Origin: Streptomyces niger
GTDB lineage: Bacteria; Actinomycetota; Actinomycetes; Streptomycetales; Streptomycetaceae
Assembly (NCBI RefSeq): GCF_000718305.1
Contig: NZ_JOFQ01000022.1
Span: 1-64,000 of the forward strand
DNA: 64,000 bases
Direction of reading: 5' to 3'
Shown in pieces: positions 26,342 through 34,950 of this stretch. A program made the position numbers and the translations under genes. The notes beneath the pieces were generated by a model. The model made no database searches and had not been told where the DNA came from. It saw nothing but the letters and a program-made list of their open reading frames with translations. Numbering within the stretch: the first letter of the stretch is position 1; each line of letters starts with the position of its first letter.

Positions 26342-27085
26342 TCAGACCTCCTGTTCGATCAGCTGGGTGTAGGCGCCTTCGGCTCGGCGGGCTTCGGGCA
26401 GGCCGGGGTGGGCCAGGGCCAGGAAGCCGGCGGTGTCGCCCTGGAAACGGACCGTGCCGCGGTCCAGGACCACCACGTGGTCGTAGACGGCGTCGAGGTC
26501 CTCGGTCTGGTGGGTGGAGACCACCAGGTGAACGTCGGTCAGGAGATCATCGACCACCTGGCGGAAGACCTTGCGCTGCGAGGGGTCCAACCCTGCGGTG
26601 GGTTCGTCCAGCAGGACGAGTTCGCTGTGGTGGACGAGTGTGCCGGCGATACCCATGCGGCGTAGCTGGCCGCCGGAGAGTTGGTGGCTCTTGCGGTCGG
26701 CGAGGCTGCCGAGCCTGACGCGCTCCAGGGCGGGGGCGGAGCGGTCCCAGGCTTCGCGGCGGGCCATGCCCTTCAGCCAGCCGAGGTAGGCGACGTTCTC
26801 CCGGACCGTCAGCCCGGGCATGGGCTTGATGTGTTGCGGTAACCAGCCGACGGCTGCGCGGTAGGCGGCGCGGTGGCGGGCGGTGTCCGGCTCGCGTCCG
26901 CGCCAGGCGACGGATCCGCGGGTGGGAGAGTGCCAGGAGGCGGCGATGCCCATCAGCGTCGACTTGCCCGCGCCGTTGGGCCCCAGCAGGACGGTGGCTC
27001 TGTGGTTGATGGTCAGGCTGAGCCTGTCGAGGACCGGCACCTTCCGGCCGTACTGGAAGGAGCATCGGGTGAACTGCAGAGACAT
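26342..27085 (-). CDS. ABC transporter ATP-binding protein
   Basis: A 247-residue ATPase subunit with all ABC motifs in order: Walker A LLGPNGAGKSTLMG, Q-loop VGWLPQHIKP, signature HQLSGGQLRRMGIAG, Walker B ELVLLDEPTAGLDP, D-loop and the switch His in LVVSTHQTEDLD. This arrangement belongs to the export/ABC-2 type. The ATG at 27085 follows AAGGACGAG at a suitable distance; an upstream in-frame ATG at 27115 lacks one. It powers the two membrane subunits encoded immediately downstream. Confidence 0.92.
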   Translation of the reverse strand: MSLQFTRCSFQYGRKVPVLDRLSLTINHRATVLLGPNGAGKSTLMGIAASWHSPTRGSVAWRGREPDTARHRAAYRAAVGWLPQHIKPMPGLTVRENVAYLGWLKGMARREAWDRSAPALERVRLGSLADRKSHQLSGGQLRRMGIAGTLVHHSELVLLDEPTAGLDPSQRKVFRQVVDDLLTDVHLVVSTHQTEDLDAVYDHVVVLDRGTVRFQGDTAGFLALAHPGLPEARRAEGAYTQLIEQEV

Positions 27086-27163
27086 CTCGTCCTTGCTGGT
27101 CGTGGGGGATGGCAAGGCCGGGTGGGGAGTCCCCGCCCGGCAGTGTTCGTCACTGGCGGTGTG

Positions 27164-27466
27164 TTACCACTTGATCGTCACGGTCTTGGCGTTGAGGTGG
27201 AGCGTCCCCGTCTCCGACCTACCGTTGGTCCTGTTCAGGACGAAGTAGTAGTCGTCGCCCTTGAGGTGACCCCAGGAAAGAGTCTCGCTGCAGGCGTTGC
27301 TCTTCCTTTCGTGGCTCTTGTCGGGTCCGAGGGTGTCCGTCCATACAGAGATCGCTGCGGTCGTCTTGGTTCCCGGCGAGCAGGAAATCGAGCAGCCGGT
27401 GAATCTGACGGTGGTGTTGGCTTTGTCTCGGTTGGCTTCGTGCCAGCGGCTGGACTCAGCTTGTTT
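27164..27466 (-). pseudogene. Truncated gene for a small Cys-containing, probably secreted protein
   Basis: The minus strand is coding-like for 100 codons to a TAA at 27164: VRFTGCSISCSPGTKTTAAI, SVWTDTLGPDKSHERKS, NACSETLSWGHLKGDDYYF and LHLNAKTVTIKW. Three Cys and the beta-rich, Thr/Asn-rich composition suggest an extracellular beta-sandwich protein. No start codon or signal peptide remains in this frame; the 5' end is lost at the junction with the IS481 relic (stop codon at 27467-27469). It lies just upstream of, and in the same direction as, the ABC operon, so it may once have been part of it. Confidence 0.45.
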
Positions 27467-27479
27467 TCATCCTCGGGCA

Positions 27480-28204
27480 TCACGGAAAGTTACGGTCTCG
27501 CTTCGACTCAAGGGCGGTCGACTGCTCACGTCGGCCGGAGTCCAGGTTGTTGCTATGAGCCTTGGTCTAGAGGTAAGAGGCCAGGACGTTGCTGACGCCT
27601 CCCGGAACCGCGACACAGGAGGTTCTCCGGCGGCAGCGCTGTGCGGTCGGTGATAGTTGTAGTGGATGTTCCAGACACGGAGTGCTTCTCCGCGTTGGTC
27701 TTCTGAGGTCCATGTGCGGGCGTAGAGAAACTCCTCGGAGATGATCCGTTTGTAACGCTCTGCCTTTCCGTTGTGTCGCGGTGTGTGTAGGGCGTGATCC
27801 GCTGATGCCGCGATACTCGAGAAGCGCCCTCGCGAACGCGTCCGCGCGATAGCGAGCACCCTTGTCCGTAACGATCCGCTCGATGCGGGTGACGCGGTGG
27901 GCGGCGAACCACGCGCGTGTGCGGTGCATGAATGCGATTGCCGTCATGCCTTCTCATCTGCAAGGGCCTCTGTGTACGCAAGACGGGAGCAGCCGTCGAT
28001 CGCCGAGTGGAGATAGACGTACCTGGTCCGTGTGCCGCGCTTCTTCGTGCGAGCGACGCGGCTTCGTGCGAGCGACGCGGCCGGACGATCTTCGTGCATA
28101 CCGAAGTCCGTGATGTTGACGAGCCACCGGCCGCACTCAACATCCAGAGGCAATTCGTCCTGCACAGCCACTGACGAGCTACTCACCCGAAACGCTGCCC
28201 GCAC
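27480..28204 (-). pseudogene. IS481-family transposase relic
   Basis: Integrase-core pieces occur in order in three minus-strand frames: RTRYVYLHSAIDGCSRLAYT and EALADEKA, TAIAFMHRTRAWFAAHRVTR with VTDKGARYRADAFARALLEY, then HNGKAERYKRIISEEFLYA, TWTSEDQR, and WNIHYNYHRPHSAAAGEPP. These are the Asp and Glu catalytic regions of IS481 enzymes. A tandem duplication (CGTGCGAGCGACGCGGCTT, 28048-28082) near the 5' end and frameshifts between the blocks make it inactive. Confidence 0.8.
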
Positions 28205-28249
28205 TGAGCACTGTCAATAACCTGCTGGCCAGCAACATCAGGATGTTGA

Positions 28250-29003
28250 GATCCGCAGCCCTGAGGAACTGGCCGCGTTTGTTCGCGACCTGCACCAGGA
28301 GTACTTGAGCCGAGGGCAGGAGTGGGAGAACAGCAACCTGGACGCCGGCACACCCGCACGCTGGGTGGCAGGCGACGAGGTCTATGGTGACAACCCTCAC
28401 CTCCGCGCCGCGCTGGCAGAGTGTCTGATGGGATACGTGCTGGCCACGCGGATCCCGAAGCGGGCCTGGCAGCGTCTGTCCAAGGGAGGGCGCGAAAGGC
28501 GAGCGCTTCCAGGACTGGGCCCAGGTCGACATCAACAGTCCGGCTGACCGTTCCGGTCACTGGTGGCTGCTGGTGCGCCGCAACCGCCGAAGCGGCGAAC
28601 TCGCCCTGTACCGCTGCTTCTCTCCCCCGGGTCCGCCGTTGCCCGAGCTTGTGCGGGTGGCCGGACGGCGCTGGACCGTGGAGGAGACGTTCAAGGACGG
28701 CAAGGGTCTGGCCGGCCTCGACGAGCACCAGGTCCGACGCTGGACGTCCTGGCACCGCTGGTCACCCTCGCCATGCTCGCCCACGCCTTCCTCGCCGTCA
28801 CGGCAGCTGCCGAACGCCGTGACCACTCCGCGGCCGGCCACCTGATCCCCCTGACCGGTAACAAAACCCGGCGTCTGTTCACCGCGCTGGTCAGCCCCAT
28901 CCACGATCTCGCGCACCGACTGCGCTGGTCGCAGTGGCGACGCCGGCATCAAGCCCGTGCCCGCGCCTGCCACTACCGACGCCAAGCAGTCGTGCAGGTA
29001 TGA
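28250..29003 (+). pseudogene. IS701-like transposase C-terminal relic
   Basis: Plus-strand pieces read WVAGDEVYGDNPHLRAALAE and GYVLATRIPKRAW, then HWWLLVRRNRRSGELALYRC, then VRVAGRRWTVEETFKDGKGL with the last catalytic Glu and DEHQVRRWTSWHRW, then LVTLAMLAHAFLAV in a further frame. This corresponds to the second half of an IS701-type transposase of a different subgroup from the copy at 192-1379. Frameshifts separate the blocks and the N-terminal half is absent. Confidence 0.7.
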
Positions 29004-29039
29004 AGATCGCCCCTTATGCGCGTTTGTGACCGGCGATGG

Positions 29040-29342
29040 CTACCGGGGAAGGTCATGGCCGATCGCTCGCAAGACATCAGCGAGCCAGACCAGGTGAAAC
29101 GCCACGGATCGATCGCGGTCGGCAAGCAGATCCCGCAGGTGCTCCAACGACTCGGAAAGCTGCCCGACCGTCAGGCCGCTCGGCTCGTTGGCTGGGTCGT
29201 ACAGCTCATCCGACGGCACGGACCAGAAGTACTCCTTGTCCAAGGTCACCTCGGTACCCGTAGTGGTTTCAAGATGGTGCAGCAGCACGTCAAACGACTC
29301 CCGCAGCTCAGCAAGAGACACACGCAAGGGCTCACCAGTCAT
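29040..29342 (-). CDS. Small acidic protein, possible immunity protein
   Basis: About 100 residues, acidic and helical: LRVSLAELRESFDVLLHHLE, VTLDKEYFWSVPSDELYD, LTVGQLSESLEHLRDLLAD and VAFHLVWLADVLRAIGHDLP. I know this as a recurrent small Streptomyces protein without assigned function. It is encoded 31 bp downstream of, and in the same direction as, a short gene whose product resembles a toxin tail; together with its size and charge this suggests an immunity protein. The ATG at 29342 was chosen over two upstream ATGs because it is nearest the conserved-looking part; evidence for the exact start is weak. Confidence 0.55.
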   Translation of the reverse strand: MTGEPLRVSLAELRESFDVLLHHLETTTGTEVTLDKEYFWSVPSDELYDPANEPSGLTVGQLSESLEHLRDLLADRDRSVAFHLVWLADVLRAIGHDLPR

Positions 29343-29373
29343 GAGCACCATCATCCACCGTCAGGATCAATGT

Positions 29374-29625
29374 CTACGGCTGGAGTACCAGGAAGTCCGG
29401 GAAACGGAGCCGCCATAATTCAATCAGGGTTTCTGAGGCGACGTGAGCTCCTCCGCCGGCTCGCAGGAACCTCGGCTTCCCGTCGATGCCAGGCACCGTC
29501 CTGGTGGTTGCTCCGTGCTCCGTGTTCCATGGGCCGTTGAGAACGACAGTCGGAGCAGCCCAAGCTGAGCTGGCCAGCTCGGTGTGGGCTGAAAAGGCCG
29601 CAGTGCCCACGTTTCTGTCGGTCAC
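29374..29625 (-). CDS. Short protein, possible truncated polymorphic-toxin tail
   Basis: 83 residues from a GTG at 29625: TAAFSAHTELASSAWAAP, TVVLNGPWNTEHGATTR, IDGKPRFLRAGGGAHVASET and LIELWRLRFPDFLVLQP. The Gly-rich loop and hydrophobic end look like the C-terminal end of a secreted toxin or nuclease module, but no catalytic motif is certain. The GTG overlaps the stop of a preceding fragment (GTGA). It may be a real small gene or an orphan C-terminus. Confidence 0.4.
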   Translation of the reverse strand: MTDRNVGTAAFSAHTELASSAWAAPTVVLNGPWNTEHGATTRTVPGIDGKPRFLRAGGGAHVASETLIELWRLRFPDFLVLQP

Positions 29626-29627
29626 TG

Positions 29628-29800
29628 CGCCACGTAAGTGGAGAATTCGGGGTCACCGATGTCGTCGAGCCAACCTGACTTCCGCCAGTGAGCAGGGAAA
29701 GAGCGCGGTCACTGTTCCGTCTTCCTGTTGGGTTGACGGGTCACCAGTTCACGGCGCACGGGCTTTCCTTGCCCTTCAGGCAGTGCTGGTCGAAAGTTGA
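29628..29800 (-). pseudogene. Two short C-terminal tails of unknown genes
   Basis: On the minus strand FDQHCLKGKESPCAVNW ends at a TGA at 29741, and RKSGWLDDIGDPEFSTYVAQ ends at a TGA that overlaps the GTG at 29625. Both look like natural protein ends with good codon use. Repeated tails lying in series resemble the orphan C-terminal cassettes found downstream of polymorphic toxins; this is inference. Confidence 0.3.
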
Positions 29801-29920
29801 AGACCTCGTTCGGAGCGACGCCCGTGATGGAGAACGTGGCGGTACCACGGCGACAGTGACAGTCGCTGCGATTGGCGGCGGGCGCGTGGCGGTGCGACCC
29901 GTGCAGGTAAGGACGTCGGC

Positions 29921-30262
29921 GTGTCGACTGCCGGATTCGCGTCCTACCCCGTGGCCTTCGGCCTGACCGAGGATGCAGCCCACGGCACCGAGCCGGCCGC
30001 CTGGGATTGTGGCCCTGGCCGTTCCGGTGCCGCAGGGCTCACCGCCTCGGCTCTCCATCTGCGCGGTCCAGCCGACGCGGCCCTGGACATCGCCCTGACC
30101 GACATCCTCGGCGCGGTGCACTCCGCCCCGGCGCCCTGGCTGGGCGAGGGCTCACTGGATCTGCATCTGCACTCTGGAGAGGCCATCGAACTCTGCACAC
30201 CACGGCACAAGCACCTGGCGGCTGCGCTGGCATCAGCCGGCGTACGCGTGCTGAGGGCCTGA
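29921..30262 (+). CDS. Hypothetical protein
   Basis: 113 residues from a GTG at 29921 preceded by AGGTAAGGACG. Recognisable features are limited: ALDIALTDILGAVHSAPAPW and GEGSLDLHLHSGEAIELCTP, then LAAALASAGVRVLRA. The composition fits a small alpha/beta domain. Codon third positions are strongly GC-biased, supporting expression from this strand. I do not recognise the family. Confidence 0.5.
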   Translation: MSTAGFASYPVAFGLTEDAAHGTEPAAWDCGPGRSGAAGLTASALHLRGPADAALDIALTDILGAVHSAPAPWLGEGSLDLHLHSGEAIELCTPRHKHLAAALASAGVRVLRA

Positions 30263-30302
30263 CTCGACACACAACTCGACACATCGCGGAGACCGCATCC
30301 TG

Positions 30303-30782
30303 AGCCCGACGGTGACCATCCCGCGCGGGACCCAGCTCCTCATACACATCGGCCGGCACCAGCGCATGGGCCACCCCGAGCCGGCTGCGTTCCTCCGAGA
30401 GAGGGGAGCAACGCAGCCGCGCCGAGGGCGGCTTCGTGGGGTTCGGCCGGGGGCGGCGCAAGTGTCCTGCCGAACGCTTCTCCCGGGCAGCGGTAGCGGT
30501 GATCGTCCAGGAGCTGCTGAGCTCGTTCGCCGTGCACGCCCCCATCCGCCACACCCGGGCGCTGGAGGGCGGCGACCTGTGCCGTCTGGTACCCCTCGGC
30601 TTGCCCGAACCGCCGAAATGGGTTCAAGAAGATGCTCGTGCGCGCACGCGACCGCGCCGAGCGCCTTGCCTTCGGCACGGCACAAGTGTTCTGCCTGCCT
30701 CACCTGACCGCCCGGGCAGTACGGCGCTCGTCATCCAACACTGCCCGCACCGCCCGCGACGACTTCCCCTACCGCCCCTGAT
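30303..30782 (+). pseudogene. Cytochrome P450 C-terminal fragment, frameshifted
   Basis: The plus strand reads VTIPRGTQLLIHIGRHQR (the pre-heme strand of P450s), then after a frameshift FGRGRRKCPAERFSRAAVAV, in which FGxGxxxC carries the heme-ligating Cys, and then IVQELLSSFAVHAP. A second frameshift leads into MLVRARDRAERLAFGTAQV and DDFPYRP at a stop. The I-helix and ExxR regions are missing, so only the last third of a P450-like gene is left. Confidence 0.55.
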
Positions 30783-30815
30783 TCCGTCGGCACGGCAAGC
30801 AACAGCTGCGGCCCC

Positions 30816-30843
30816 GTTCCCCGGTTCCCCGCGGCCGGGGAAC
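30816..30843 (-). terminator. Hairpin terminator of the DUF4239 gene
   Basis: GTTCCCCGG (30816-30824) pairs with CCGGGGAAC (30835-30843) around a 10-nt loop, about 55 bp past the stop codon at 30899. Confidence 0.7.
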
Positions 30844-30898
30844 ACCGGGAAACAGCTGTCCGTAGGGAGCAAACAGGTGGCAGCCGGTACGCGTCGCG

Positions 30899-31696
30899 TC
30901 AGGTGGCGCGGCGCTTGCCCTGGTTGTCGCAGGGAAGTTCGGCGGTGTGGTGGGCGAGGAAGTCGCGGGTGGCCTGGCGTCCGGCCTCGGTGATCGCGGT
31001 CGGTTGGACATCGATGATGCCGCCGAAGGGCCGGTCGACGTCCCTGATGATGCACAGCGTCGTCGTCAGCAGTGCCGTGATGACCACCAGTGTGACGATC
31101 TGGCCGCGGTTGTTGCGGCGGGGCACGCAGATCCCGAGGCCCATCACGGTGATGGTCAGCGTGGCGAGCAGGAACCAGAAGATCGGGCCCGGAATGCTCG
31201 CGGTCGCCTGGGTCAGCCGTTCCTCGCGTTCGTCGGACCGCTTGCCGTCGGTGGCGACCAGCATCCCGAACACCGGCTCGCCCTCCAGGGGGCGGAAGGC
31301 GTGGCGGACGTCCGTGGACCACACACTCGGCGCGGTGGAGCCGTTGCCGTCGGCCATGGCCGGCCACTCCTGCGCGCGAACCGCGCGGGCGTAGCACACG
31401 GCATCGGCCTGGATCCGTTCCCGCTGGGCCTTGGGGGCGTACTCGGCGGTCTCGGTGAGCTGGTCCAGCGCCCGGGCCTCCCCGCGGGAGGCCACCTCGG
31501 CCTTGCCGTACGAGCCGTTGGCGGTGACCAGGACGAACGCGAGGAGCAGGACAGTGAGCGTCAGCAACGGGCCGACCAGGTCCTTGACGGCCATGCCCGT
31601 GTCGTCATCCTCACTCAACAGTCTCGGCCGCAGAAGACGGTTCGCCCCAAGGCCCGCGAGCAGAGCAACGACGGCGACGAGAATGACGAGGAGCAC
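30899..31696 (-). CDS. DUF4239 (bestrophin-like) membrane protein
   Basis: 265 residues with the DUF4239 layout: an N-terminal helix (LLVILVAVVALLAGLGANRL), a second (PLLTLTVLLLAFVLVTANGS), a soluble central part (EVASRGEARALDQLTETAEY), then helices IFWFLLATLTITVMGLGICV and VTLVVITALLTTTLCIIRDV and the short RPFGGIIDVQP segment. Such proteins are predicted channel-like membrane proteins of unknown role. The GTG at 31696 follows AAAGGTGAG. The gene appears intact and monocistronic, with a hairpin after it. Confidence 0.8.
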   Translation of the reverse strand: MLLVILVAVVALLAGLGANRLLRPRLLSEDDDTGMAVKDLVGPLLTLTVLLLAFVLVTANGSYGKAEVASRGEARALDQLTETAEYAPKAQRERIQADAVCYARAVRAQEWPAMADGNGSTAPSVWSTDVRHAFRPLEGEPVFGMLVATDGKRSDEREERLTQATASIPGPIFWFLLATLTITVMGLGICVPRRNNRGQIVTLVVITALLTTTLCIIRDVDRPFGGIIDVQPTAITEAGRQATRDFLAHHTAELPCDNQGKRRAT

Positions 31697-32211
31697 AGGC
31701 GCTCACCTTTGAACGACCAGGTAACCCTGGGGTGGGAATGGGAGGCCGATCATCGCGCGGGCCACGATGCGCCGAAACGGAAGAAACGTTCGAGCGCACC
31801 GCATGAGGTACCGGCTTTGCGCCGTTCGGACCACCTGATCAGTCAGCCGGCTCACATGCCTTGTCCGCAATGCAAACCTCACCGCCCTCGCGAAGGATCT
31901 CTCGCACACCTGAGTCGTGGCCGCCGAGATCGAGGCCGAGCGGCCTATCGCCTCCATCGCCGAATTCCGTGGGGGGGGGGTGAGTTGTTCCAGACTTTCG
32001 GCTTGCGAGGGCCTGCGGATCGATGCCCTCAAGGAGTTGAAGTTGCCTTTGGCCGCCCAACAGCCAGCCCTCACCATGTCGATGTCTGCGCTCGCGCCTT
32101 TTGCGCGCCTGGTCGTCGGCTGCCTGGTGATGGCGTAATGGCGTACGGAGACGCGGGACGACATGTACCGATGGCTTGTAGAGGCGGACAGCCGCCGTGT
32201 CCGGCGTCAGC
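31697..32211. other. Decayed region, possible transposase relic, 10-G run
   Basis: A minus-strand frame (31750-31980) contains LGLDLGGHDSGVREILREGG and EVCIADKA, distantly like an IS5-type transposase end (DLGGHDxxVCxxxLRxxG). It is too short to be sure. A run of ten Gs lies at about 31972-31981. Confidence 0.3.
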
Positions 32212-32400
32212 TCATGAGGAGACGGCTCGGTTGGGGCTCTCGGGTGCATGGGCGGTCAGGCTGGGGCGGATGGTGTCGGCGTCTGAAGCGCCCGGGCCGG
32301 AGTAGATCCTTAGGGCGACTTCCCAGCGGTGGCGAGCCTGGGCGAGGTCGACGGCTGTGTGGTGAGTGTCCGCGATGCCCTGGTGAGCGCGGGCCCCTGC
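32212..32400 (-). pseudogene. TPR C-terminal fragment of an AfsR/SARP-type regulator
   Basis: The minus strand reads GIADTHHTAVDLAQARHRWE, then VALRIYSGPGASDADTIRPS to a stop at 32212. This is the end of the last tetratricopeptide repeat in BTAD/AfsR-type or LuxR-type large regulators (A-H/Y-x-x-x-G-D-x-x-x-A-x-x-x-W-x-x-A-L). Upstream the frame is lost within 60 bp. Confidence 0.45.
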
Positions 32401-32634
32401 AGGCAAACGGCCGGACTGCGGAGGCCCTCGCCCGACACGCCGACGCGCTGGTCCTGGCCGAGCAATCCGGTGACCGGTCCCTGCGTCGCCCCTCTCCAAG
32501 GCATGGCCGGCCGACCACGAAGAGCCAGCCTGGCATGAGGCACAAGACCTCGCCGCGGCCGCCGACCGGGATCAGCTGAAGAGCGCGCTGATCACACCGA
32601 AGCAGCCCTGGACCGAACGGTGGCACGCCGGGTG
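32401..32634 (+). pseudogene. TPR-like fragment on the opposite strand
   Basis: The plus strand reads TAEALARHADALVLAEQSGD, then, after a frame change, WPADHEEPAWHEAQDLAAAA and DQLKSALITPKQPWTERW to a stop at 32634. It also resembles a TPR repeat, but its orientation is opposite to the neighbouring fragment, so a rearrangement joined two pieces. Confidence 0.3.
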
Positions 32635-33220
32635 ACCAGCTGTGCGCGCGTGATGCCTGGGCCGTCGAGCCGGAGGTCTCGGGACGGGTCCTCGGAGAAG
32701 GTGATGTGGCTCAGGGCATCCGGCGCGGTGGGCAGTTCTTCGGCGAGGACGCGGGTCGTCTCCGCGGCCAGCCGGTCGCAGCCGGCCCGGTCCACCGGCT
32801 GGCGGACCGCACGGCACCAGCTCCGGTGCTCACCGGCTGCGAGGGTGTCCACCCGGCGGCCACGAGGCGGACGCTGAATGCCTCCCACTGCCGCCGCACG
32901 GCCCGGCGGTGCGGTGAGAGCAGCGCGGCCAACCGCGCGCCCGCACGGCCGGAGGACGCGGGCCCGATCTCCGCCAGCACGTAGCCCTCGTCCTTGGCCA
33001 GGCCCACGTACAGGCCGGCCGGCCGCTCCTCGGTGAGCGTCAACTTGCTGCCCCGCCATGCGCGGGCATCTCCTGCAGGGCGGCGCCCAGGGCGACGGTG
33101 AAGGCGGTCCAGGGCGTGCCGGGGACTGGTCCTGGGTCATCATCAGCCCGGCATGGCCCGAGTGGGGCGAGGCTGTCCAGGGCATCGGCAGGCGCGGCGG
33201 GCGGAGGTTGGTGTCCTTCA
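32616..33220 (-). pseudogene. Hypothetical protein, at least two frameshifts
   Basis: Blocks in changing minus-strand frames: HAGLMMTQDQSPARP, PWTAFTVALGAALQEMPAHG, LTEERPAGLYVGLAKDEGYV with LAEIGPASSGRAGARLAALL and RQWEAFSVRLVAAGWTPS, then LAAETTRVLAEELPTAPDAL and DLRLDGPGITRAQLVTRR to a stop at 32616. The product would be about 190 residues, mixed alpha/beta. I do not recognise the family with confidence. Confidence 0.45.
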
Positions 33221-33723
33221 TGCTCCGGTTATGTCCGCTGGTATGCCGACGTCGCCGTCGCGTTTTTCCGGAACTGCGCAGATGCTGGCGGCAACGTCGG
33301 TCCACACGCGGCTGTTGAAGCCGGGGCCCTCGGACTCACCGGTCCGTCCTACGGATGACCGGCCTTTGCGCGAGACCGGTAGGAGAAGCTGGCCCATTCC
33401 GGTCGGCGACGAGGAGGTAGTTCATTCGCCGGGCGCGGTAGGCGGACAGGAGGCGAGGGCCACGCCGTAGCCGCGCAGGGGCCAGGGCAGGGGATGCAGA
33501 AGCACGATTTCCTAGACGGTGAGGTCTGGGCCGAGCAACTCCTCCTGGCGTCCGGGCGGCGGTAGTGGCCGGCCGCGTAGCGTTTCGCCAGCTACCGGCT
33601 GGTGCTCCAGGACCAATCGGTGCGGCGGTCGGGCACGGTTGCGCCGCCCCGCGCAAGCCCGATGGGGCTCTTGGACGCAGAATCGGCGTTCCGCGTCGAT
33701 CCGTGTCAGCTCTCCGTGTCAGC
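33221..33723. other. About 500 bp without recognisable gene
   Basis: Several short frames exist on both strands, but none gives recognisable motifs. The region is probably decayed coding sequence. Confidence 0.4.
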
Positions 33724-34173
33724 TCAGGGAAGCAACCCACGTTCTGCAACAGCCACAAACAATGCGGCATCGTTCACAACCCCTAGCTTGCGCATCACCG
33801 ATGCCTTCCGCTCCGAGAGCGTTTGCTTCGACACACCAAGGCGGCGTGCTATTTCGCCAATTCCGAGCCCCTGGTTGAGGAGCTTGAGCAGTTCCCACTC
33901 CTTGGCTGTCAAAGTCTCAGTGCCTGAAGGTACAGATTCCTCGGGTGTAGCCACCTTCGGTCCTTCCAGGAAGAGCAGTGCGTGCCCGAATCGAGCCGCC
34001 ATTGCCGCTTCAGGGGATCTTCCCATGATCACTTCGTATCGTGACAGTCGCTCCCCGGCCAAGCGGCGACCCCATGCCGACGCCCCTGCTCCATCGCTCA
34101 GCACCCAAGCGTCCCGAGCTGACCACTGGTGGCCGCTGCGAGCCCCGCGGCAGAACGGTGGACGGACAAGCAT
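33724..34173 (-). CDS. LuxR-type helix-turn-helix regulator
   Basis: 149 residues in the longest frame. The C-terminal ~65 residues form a LuxR/GerE DNA-binding domain: LTAKEWELLKLLNQGLGIGE, IARRLGVSKQTLSERKAS, VMRKLGVVNDAALFVAVAE. The N-terminal part (RFGHALLFLEGPKVATPEES) is not a receiver domain; no conserved phosphorylatable Asp is seen. The likely start is uncertain: ATG 34173, or the internal Met at MGRSPEAAMAAR (34026). It is isolated, and its target is unknown. Confidence 0.6.
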   Translation of the reverse strand: MLVRPPFCRGARSGHQWSARDAWVLSDGAGASAWGRRLAGERLSRYEVIMGRSPEAAMAARFGHALLFLEGPKVATPEESVPSGTETLTAKEWELLKLLNQGLGIGEIARRLGVSKQTLSERKASVMRKLGVVNDAALFVAVAERGLLP

Positions 34174-34329
34174 CGTGGGGGGCGATGAGCCGCTCGATAA
34201 CGCTCTGGCAAGGGTCGTTGCTATCCGCGGAATTGCGCTAACGCCGGTACGCCGTGGCGCTTTTGGGTCTGGAAGCGGCGGGTGTCGATGCCGTCAGACT
34301 CAACGTCGATGGCTGCAAAGCACCCGTCC

Positions 34330-34389
34330 CGCTCGGCCGCTTTGACCTCCGCTCGGCCGCTTTGACCTCCGCTCGGCCGCTTTGGCCTC
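34330..34389. repeat. 20-bp tandem repeat, three copies
   Basis: CGCTCGGCCGCTTTGACCTC occurs twice exactly (34330-34349, 34350-34369) and once with one change (34370-34389). Confidence 0.95.
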
Positions 34390-34950
34390 CGCCCACGTTG
34401 GCTGAGTGCCCAGCGGCAGCCAGGCACTCAGGTGGAAATTATGGATGCCATCACCAGTGCTCGTGGAGACCGATCACGACAAGAATCAGTCGCAGAGCCG
34501 ACAGCGCAGTACGCGCTACCGCCAAGCGAAACGTGACCCTTTGCGTCCTCTCATCTCCACACAGCCCACGTTTGGTTTCCACGGTTATCCTCCATCGTTT
34601 GCCATCGGCGCTCCCCTTGGAGGAAGTGAAGGACCGAGGCAGACGACCAAGGCTGCCGCCCCAGGTCGCCCCGTTGGCGGACATTTCGAAAGTACTGCGA
34701 GGGCCAGCCAGTCGGTAGCCACGAACTGAGAAACCTCAGCAGCACCCGAAGCATGCGCCTACGTTCGAACCGTATGGCAACTGGCGAGCACGTTTGTCGG
34801 AATCACAACAGAGCTCGCCGAAACAACGTCAGGCAACGGCGCGCGACACGTGAGCTCGGCTTTCACGGGTGCACGGAAATCTAGCTCACCGCAAAGTGAC
34901 CGACGCGCCCCGCACTGGACACGATCCGGGGCGGGGCGGCTTTCTGCGTT
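34390..34950. other. Lower-GC region without supported gene
   Basis: This stretch is visibly poorer in GC than its surroundings. A 77-codon minus-strand frame (34451-34684; for example VARTALSALRLILVVIGL near its end) has a possible membrane helix but no ribosome-binding site, and I cannot support it as a gene. Confidence 0.35.

Noticed and set aside
25495..26718. Plus-strand Gly/Asp-rich frame of 407 codons opposite the ABC genes
   Set aside because: It is antisense to permease and ATPase genes; low-complexity product.
34451..34684. 77-codon minus-strand frame with a possible membrane helix
   Set aside because: No ribosome-binding site, low-GC context and no recognisable family; kept only as a remark.
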